Source of the DNA: Burkholderiaceae bacterium
Lineage (GTDB): Bacteria > Pseudomonadota > Gammaproteobacteria > Burkholderiales > WYBJ01
Length of the DNA stretch: 59,095 bases
Direction: 5' to 3'
Assembly (NCBI GenBank): GCA_011525945.1
Contig: WYBJ01000191.1
Span: 1-59,095 of the forward strand
Shown in pieces: positions 54,020-59,095 of the stretch. The position numbers and the translations under genes were made by a program. The notes under the pieces were generated by a model, which was not told the DNA's origin, ran no database searches, and saw only the letters and a list, made by a program, of their open reading frames with translations. Position 1 is the stretch's first letter; the number at the start of each line of letters is the position of its first letter.

Positions 54020-57000
54020 GCCGTGCTCCCGTCGAGTAACTCGGTCAGGCCGCGGATCGGTATCGCGGCCCACTGCGGCCGGCTTTCCAGCTCGTAGCGC
54101 ATCTCGTACAACGCCTTCTCGATCAGGAAGAGCTCCAGCAAGCGCTCGAAGGCCGCCTCATCCTGCGGCACAGAGGAAAGCCCGGCGGTTGCCGCCTTGT
54201 ATCCGGCGATGAATACGCCGCTGACGGTGCGCTGCCATTCGAGCGCGCTCGCGTGGAGCTCGGCGCGTCGATCCGGATGATGCGCGGCCAGGCGCTGCAC
54301 GGTGGCATGGGCGGCATAACTTGCCGAGCGCAGCATGCCGGCGACATCGCGCAGCGGGCTTGCTTTCGCGCGTCGCTCGCCGATCGGACGCATCGGCTCG
54401 CCCTCGAAGTCGATGATGACGAAATCGTTGGCGGTCAGCAGAACCTGGCCGAAGTGCAGGTCGCCGTGGTAACGCGTCTTGGTGAGACCATCGGTTCCGG
54501 CGAGCTCGCGGCCGATGCGATCGAGCAAGGTGATGCGGCGCGCGAGTAGCTCGTCGGCCCGCGGGCGCACCGACTCCTCGAGCTCGGGGCGCTTTCGCTC
54601 CAGCCGGTCGAAGGTGCGCGCGGTGTCGGCGCGTACCGTTTCGATCCAGGTGTTGAGATCGGCGCCGCTGACCGGCTCGGGATCGAATGCGGGATCGCCC
54701 GTCCGCGCTGCGAATGCGCGATGCAGCTCGCCTACCCGCGAGCCGAGCTTGTGCGCCTGGGTCGTGTACAAGGCGTGCGCCTCGCCCGGGGGCGCAGCTT
54801 GCGCCTCGGCAGGAGCAGCGCTTGCGCCCATGTGCCGGTCGAGGTACTCGAGCGTGTAGGTCCAAAGGCTGCCCTGGTTGCGCACGAAGCGCTGGCCGAT
54901 CGCGAGCGCGGTCGACGAGCCGTCGCGGCCGATGTATTCCACCGCGCCCAGCACGCTTGCGATGTTCGGGTAGGGCGATCGGTCGGTGAGGAAGCGGCCG
55001 ACCTCGACTTCGGGGTTGACACCGCTTTGCAGGCGCATATAGCCCTTGAGATAGGCGCGCATGCCGAAGTACACGCCGATATTGGACTGCTCTTCGGCGG
55101 GATATTGGATCTCGGCCGTGAGCGCCTCGGCGTCGACGCAACCCTCGTAGGCGCTGGTGCGGATGAAACGCAGCTTCCCGGCGCCCAGCGGCAGATCCCG
55201 CGGCGAACTCATCGAGCGCAGCAGGGCGCGACAGAACTCCGCATTGCCGAACGCCATGTAAAGGACACCGACGCGCGCCTTCTGGCGTACCTTCGCCAGC
55301 GCCCAGGCGCCGTATTTCTGCATGAGATCGACGCCGCCTTCCTCCCAGGCGATGGCGAGCGGCAGGAAATAGACCTGCGGCGCGACCTCGGCGAACTCGA
55401 GCTTCAGCACCGCGAACAACCAGCTCCCCTCGGACGTGCGCCAAGCGCCGATGTCGGCCAGCGCCATCCCCGTCATGCGGTTGCCCTTGCCGGCGAACCA
55501 GCGGCGCGATTCGAGAAACGGCAGCAATACCTCGTCGCGCAACTTTTCGGGCGTGGTATTGGCGATCGCGCGCAGGATCTCTTTGGCGCCGCTGCGTCCC
55601 GCCAGCAGATTGCGCCAGCTCTCCAGCAGCACCAGGGTCGGCAGCTCCTTCACCGGCAGGACCTGCGCGTGCCAGACGGGCGCTGCGGCCTCGGCGGAAA
55701 GCACGAACGCATAGTAACCGTGGCCTGGCAGGGTCAAGAGGTAGGGCAGCTTACCCACCGGCGGGAACGAGCTCTTGCCGCCGAGCTCGACCGGGACGCG
55801 GCCTTCGAAGCGCGCGAGGTTGAGCTCCACCGCCTGCGCATAGCGCGACAGATTCGCCACGCACAGGATCGTCTCGCCTTCGTATTCGCGCAAGTAGGCG
55901 AGCACCTTGCGATTACCGGGCCGCAGGAAGGAGATCGAGCCGCGGCCGAACGCGCGGTGCTTCTTGCGCTCGGCGATCTGCGTGCGCGTCCAGTTGAGCA
56001 GCGAGGATGAGCTGCGAGCCTGCGCCTCGACGTTGATCGACTGGTAGCCGTAGACCGAATCCATGTTCACCGGCAGGTACAGGCGCTGCGGATCGGCGCG
56101 CGAGAAGCCGGCGTTGCGATCGAGGCTCCATTGCATCGGGGTGCGCACGCCGTTGCGATCCCCCAGGTAGATGTTGTCGCCCATGCCGAGCTCATCACCG
56201 TAATAGATGATGGGGGAGCCCGGCATGGTCATCAGCAGGAAGGTCATGAGCTCGATGCGGCTGCGGCTGTTCTCCAGCAGCGGTGCAAGTCGGCGGCGGA
56301 TACCGACGTTCACACGCATGCGCGGCTCGGCGCCGTACATCTGGTACATGTAGTCGCGCTCGCGGTCGGTGACCATCTCCAGCGTGAGCTCGTCGTGATT
56401 GCGCAGGAAGATCGCCCATTGGCAGGCGGCGGGGATATCCGGCGTCTGCTGCATGATCTCGACCACCGGGTAGCGGTCTTCCATCGCTATCGCCATGAAA
56501 AGACGCGGCATGAGCGGGAAGTGGTAGGCCATGTGGCATTCGTCGCCCGAGCCGAAGTACTCGCGCACGTCCTCGGGCCACTGGTTCGCCTCGGCGAGCA
56601 GCATCCGGCCGCTGTAGTGCTGGTCGAGCGCGGCGCGCAGCTTCTTGATCACGGCATGCGTTTCGGGCAGGTTTTCGTTGATCGTGCCCTCGCGCTCGAT
56701 CAGGTACGGGATCGCGTCCAGGCGAAAGCCGTCGATGCCCATGTCGAGCCAGAAGCGCATGGTGCGAAACATCGCCTTCAGCACATGAGGATTGTCGAAA
56801 TTGAGATCCGGCTGGTGCGAGAAAAAGCGATGCCAGTAGTGCGCCTGGGCAACTTCGTCCCAGGACCAGTTGGAGGCTTCGGTGTCGGTGAAGATGACGC
56901 GCGTACCCGCGTACTTGTTCGGATCGTCGCTCCACACGTAGTAGTTGCGCTTGGCCGAGCCCTTGGGTGCGCGCCGCGCGGCCTGAAACCAGGGGTGCTG

Positions 57001-57366
57001 GTCGGACGTATGGTTCACCACCAGCTCGGTGATGATGCGCAGCCCGCGCCGGTGGGCTTCGCGCACCAGATGACGCACGTCATTGCGTGTGCCATAGGCC
57101 GGGTGGACGTTGCGATAGTCGGCGACGTCGTAGCCGTCGTCGCGCATCGGCGAGGGATAGAACGGCAGCAGCCAGATCGCGGTGACGCCGAGGTCCTGGA
57201 CGTAATCGAGTTTCTCGGCAAGACCTCTGAAATCTCCGATGCCGTCGTCGTTGGAATCGAAGAACGCCTTGACGTGCAACTCGTAGATGATCGCGTCCTT
57301 GTACCAGAGCGTGTCCTCGCCCTTCGCCGCAAGAAGTGTCGGATCGAGCGCGGCTTGATCGTTCAT
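54016..57366 (-). CDS. treS: Fused trehalose synthase / maltokinase (TreS-Mak)
   Basis: A 1116-residue fusion. About residues 1-560 are the GH13 trehalose synthase: DGFRLDAIPYL (nucleophile Asp), LLAEANQWPEDV (acid Glu) and LRNHDELTLEM. Residues from about 600 form a maltokinase of the Pep2 type, with the kinase-like catalytic segment YHGDLHFGQVLL and IIDFEGEP. TreS interconverts maltose and trehalose, and Mak makes maltose-1-phosphate for GlgE. Such fusions are known in other bacteria. The ATG at 57366 lies 13 bases after the glgE stop. Confidence 0.95.
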   Translation of the reverse strand: MNDQAALDPTLLAAKGEDTLWYKDAIIYELHVKAFFDSNDDGIGDFRGLAEKLDYVQDLGVTAIWLLPFYPSPMRDDGYDVADYRNVHPAYGTRNDVRHLVREAHRRGLRIITELVVNHTSDQHPWFQAARRAPKGSAKRNYYVWSDDPNKYAGTRVIFTDTEASNWSWDEVAQAHYWHRFFSHQPDLNFDNPHVLKAMFRTMRFWLDMGIDGFRLDAIPYLIEREGTINENLPETHAVIKKLRAALDQHYSGRMLLAEANQWPEDVREYFGSGDECHMAYHFPLMPRLFMAIAMEDRYPVVEIMQQTPDIPAACQWAIFLRNHDELTLEMVTDRERDYMYQMYGAEPRMRVNVGIRRRLAPLLENSRSRIELMTFLLMTMPGSPIIYYGDELGMGDNIYLGDRNGVRTPMQWSLDRNAGFSRADPQRLYLPVNMDSVYGYQSINVEAQARSSSSLLNWTRTQIAERKKHRAFGRGSISFLRPGNRKVLAYLREYEGETILCVANLSRYAQAVELNLARFEGRVPVELGGKSSFPPVGKLPYLLTLPGHGYYAFVLSAEAAAPVWHAQVLPVKELPTLVLLESWRNLLAGRSGAKEILRAIANTTPEKLRDEVLLPFLESRRWFAGKGNRMTGMALADIGAWRTSEGSWLFAVLKLEFAEVAPQVYFLPLAIAWEEGGVDLMQKYGAWALAKVRQKARVGVLYMAFGNAEFCRALLRSMSSPRDLPLGAGKLRFIRTSAYEGCVDAEALTAEIQYPAEEQSNIGVYFGMRAYLKGYMRLQSGVNPEVEVGRFLTDRSPYPNIASVLGAVEYIGRDGSSTALAIGQRFVRNQGSLWTYTLEYLDRHMGASAAPAEAQAAPPGEAHALYTTQAHKLGSRVGELHRAFAARTGDPAFDPEPVSGADLNTWIETVRADTARTFDRLERKRPELEESVRPRADELLARRITLLDRIGRELAGTDGLTKTRYHGDLHFGQVLLTANDFVIIDFEGEPMRPIGERRAKASPLRDVAGMLRSASYAAHATVQRLAAHHPDRRAELHASALEWQRTVSGVFIAGYKAATAGLSSVPQDEAAFERLLELFLIEKALYEMRYELESRPQWAAIPIRGLTELLDGSTA

Positions 57367-57379
57367 GGCTTCCCGCGCA

Positions 57380-59095
57380 TCAGAGGAAATAGTCGAAGTC
57401 GCGCTCGGTGCGCACGCGCCGGCGCAGACGGAACACGTGCGCTGGCACTCGCCCCGGATCGAGGCTGATGAAGTTGCGCGCGCCTTGCCACAGGTAGCGC
57501 GCGCCGCTGATCAGCTCGTGCATCTGATACGGCGAAGCCGCATCCAGGCCGAGTGCACGCAGATCGAGCTCGGTCCAGCCCGCCTGGACGTGATACGGAT
57601 CGAGGTTCACGATCGTCAACACCACGTTGTCGCCCTCGGATTTGGAATAGCAGATCAGCGCCTCGTTGTCGATGTCGTGAAAGACGAGGCTGCGGTCGGA
57701 CTGAAGCGCGGGATTGTCGCGGCGCGCCCGATTCAGCCGCCCGATGAGCTCCGCGAGGCTGTCTTCGCGCGCGAGATCCCATTGCCGGACCTGATATTTT
57801 TCGCTGTCGAGGTATTCCTCGCTGCCCGCTTCGCGCGGCGCATGCTCCATCAGCTCGAATGCCGGCCCGTAGATGCCGTAGGACGCCGCCAGGGTTGCGG
57901 CGAGCACGATGCGCGTCACGAATGCGGGACGAGCGCCGAATTGCAGATACTCCGTCAGGATGTCGGGCGTGTTCGGCCATACGTTGGGGCGGAAGTATTC
58001 ACGCCCGGGACCATGTGCGAGCTCGGCGAAATAGGCGCTGAGCTCGCGCCGGGTGTTGCGCCACGCGAAGTAGGTGTACGACTGCGTGAATCCCAGCTTT
58101 GCCAGCCGATGCATGACCTTCGGGCGGGTGAACGCCTCGGCGAGGAAGATTGCATCGGGGCAGGAACGCTTGACATCCGCAATCACCCACTGCCAGAACG
58201 CGAACGCCTTGGTGTGCGGGTTGTCGACGCGAAAAATCCGTACCCCCGTATCGAGCCAGAATTCGATCACGCGACGCAATTCCCGCCACAGCTGCGCCCA
58301 GTCGTCGGATTCGAAGTTGAACGGATAGATGTCCTGGTACTTCTTGGGCGGATTCTCCGCGTACTGCACGCTGCCATCAGGGCGGTGGCGAAACCACTGC
58401 GGGTGCGATCCGACATACGGATGGTCGGGCGCGCACTGGTAGGCGAGGTCGAGCGCGATCTCCATGCCGTGCCCGCGCGCCGCTTCCAGCAGGCGCTTGA
58501 AGCCGGCCACCGTGCCAAGTTGCGGGTGCACGGCATCGTGCCCGCCCTCGGCGGCGCCGATCGCCCAGGGGCTGCCGACATCATCGGCGCCGGCGATCAG
58601 CGTGTTGTTGCGGCCCTTGCGCTTGTCCCGGCCGATCGGATGGATCGGCGGAAGATAGAGCACATCGAACCCCATCGAGGCGACGTAGGGCAGGCGGGCG
58701 ATCACGTCGTCGAACGTACCATGGCGACCCTGCGCGCCGGTCGAGCGCGGGAACAGCTCATACCAGGTGCTGAATCGGGCACGCTCGCGGTCGACCACGA
58801 CGGCGAGCTCCTGCGGCCAGACCGTTTCGAAGCGCCGGTCGGGATAGCCTAGCGCGAGTTCCGCCAGCTCCGGGTCCAATGCCAGCGCTCGCAACGCTTC
58901 GATGTCTTCTTCGCTGCGTAGGCGCTCGGCCCAGGCCTGCAGGCGCTCGCTGGCGCAGTTCGTCGCCGGATCTCCCTCACCCCCGACCCCTCTCCCGGAG
59001 GGAGAGGGGAGATCTGCGCTTCGGGCGGGCGCACTGAGATCCGCGCTTCGGGCGGGCGCACTGAGATCCGCGCTTCGGCCGGCTGCACTGAGATC
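57380..59095 (-). CDS. glgE: GlgE maltosyltransferase, N-terminus beyond the window
   Basis: The frame is open to the last base, giving 571 residues of an enzyme normally 650-700 long. GlgE transfers maltose from maltose-1-phosphate to alpha-1,4-glucans. ARFSTWYELFPRS, PPIHPIGRDKRKGRNN, RIFRVDNPHTKAF (nucleophile Asp) and IFLAEAFTRP (acid Glu) are diagnostic. The first 40 or so visible residues are odd: three 9-residue repeats of type DLSAPARSA, then a glycine/proline stretch encoded by a palindromic repeat. The family resumes at ERLQAWAERL. The TTG at 58894 sometimes taken as a start is inside the protein. Confidence 0.88.
   Translation of the reverse strand, partial: DLSAAGRSADLSAPARSADLSAPARSADLPSPSGRGVGGEGDPATNCASERLQAWAERLRSEEDIEALRALALDPELAELALGYPDRRFETVWPQELAVVVDRERARFSTWYELFPRSTGAQGRHGTFDDVIARLPYVASMGFDVLYLPPIHPIGRDKRKGRNNTLIAGADDVGSPWAIGAAEGGHDAVHPQLGTVAGFKRLLEAARGHGMEIALDLAYQCAPDHPYVGSHPQWFRHRPDGSVQYAENPPKKYQDIYPFNFESDDWAQLWRELRRVIEFWLDTGVRIFRVDNPHTKAFAFWQWVIADVKRSCPDAIFLAEAFTRPKVMHRLAKLGFTQSYTYFAWRNTRRELSAYFAELAHGPGREYFRPNVWPNTPDILTEYLQFGARPAFVTRIVLAATLAASYGIYGPAFELMEHAPREAGSEEYLDSEKYQVRQWDLAREDSLAELIGRLNRARRDNPALQSDRSLVFHDIDNEALICYSKSEGDNVVLTIVNLDPYHVQAGWTELDLRALGLDAASPYQMHELISGARYLWQGARNFISLDPGRVPAHVFRLRRRVRTERDFDYFL
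58974..59009. repeat. Dispersed GC-rich palindromic element, copy B, inside glgE
   Basis: The element begins CCCTCACCCCC like the copy at 102-135 and contains a perfect 10-bp stem, CCCCTCTCCC (58987-58996) with GGGAGAGGGG (59000-59009), around a 3-nt loop. In the glgE frame it encodes a glycine/proline/serine stretch, so it lies inside coding sequence without breaking it. Confidence 0.65.
59011..59091. repeat. Three 27-bp tandem repeats in frame with glgE
   Basis: The units are 59011-59037, 59038-59064 and 59065-59091, each ending GCACTGA on the plus strand and starting GATC. The second unit differs from the first at one base; the third differs from the second at two. Because 27 is a multiple of three, the minus-strand glgE frame reads nine-residue repeats (D-L-S-A-P-A-R-S-A). 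A fourth unit may continue beyond the window, since GATC begins again at 59092. Confidence 0.75.

Noticed and set aside
59011..59095. CRISPR-like array
   Set aside because: The repeats are directly adjacent with no unique spacers, and they stay in the glgE frame. They are simple tandem repeats.
1..59095. tRNA, rRNA, integrase or insertion-sequence genes
   Set aside because: I looked in all gaps and found no cloverleaf, rRNA-like stretch, transposase or integrase motif.

Overview
The window is high-GC DNA with dense, often 4-nt-overlapping operons. It looks like a beta-proteobacterium, probably Burkholderiales-like. The reasons are the two Bug/TctC-type periplasmic binding proteins, a TctAB pair, sigma-54 with an NtrC-type regulator, and a large GlgE/TreYZ trehalose cluster. 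This placement is inferred from gene content only. No tRNA, rRNA, CRISPR array or intact mobile element was seen.

Layout. 1-299: palindromic repeats. 300-16,700: catabolic, CoA-centred region with an oxidoreductase, a class V PLP enzyme, a NitT/TauT-type ABC importer (minus strand), a thiolase-like/DUF35 pair, two crotonases, a QueG-like Fe-S protein, a lipoprotein, a decayed enolase-superfamily gene, and an IclR-led operon (crotonase, split methylmalonyl-CoA-type mutase, CaiB CoA-transferase). 16,750-18,730: TctA/TctB membrane subunits. 19,250-28,800: signalling and stress genes (ElaB/YqjD-like protein, sensor kinase, sigma-54, a degenerate kinase-receiver protein, an MscS channel, an NtrC-family regulator). 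28,860-37,900: class II fumarase, a ThDP enzyme, a thioesterase-like protein, an argininosuccinate-lyase-like enzyme, two Bug proteins and a NIPSNAP protein. 38,150-40,790: a bifunctional-nuclease-domain protein and a short minus-strand group holding a selenoprotein. 40,990-59,095: a minus-strand cluster for trehalose, maltose-1-phosphate and alpha-glucan metabolism.

The most notable item is at 39,941-40,477 (minus). Two apparently separate short reading frames are one gene with an in-frame TGA at the U of a U-G-S-C motif. Eleven bases after the TGA is a perfect 7-bp hairpin with a 5-nt loop whose second base is G, which is what a bacterial SECIS element should look like. This fits a UGSC-family selenoprotein. 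It is followed by an unrecognised 375-residue protein, which may be its partner.

The trehalose cluster runs right to left: glgE (N-terminus outside the window), treS fused to maltokinase, glgC, glgX, treZ, a malQ-treY fusion, a small MscS channel, a CinA-type amidohydrolase and an (alpha/alpha)6-barrel glycosidase. It combines the TreS-Mak-GlgE route with TreYZ and a second MscS gene, which suggests a link to osmotic stress. The GlgE frame also reads through a dispersed palindromic repeat and three 27-bp tandem repeats at the window edge.
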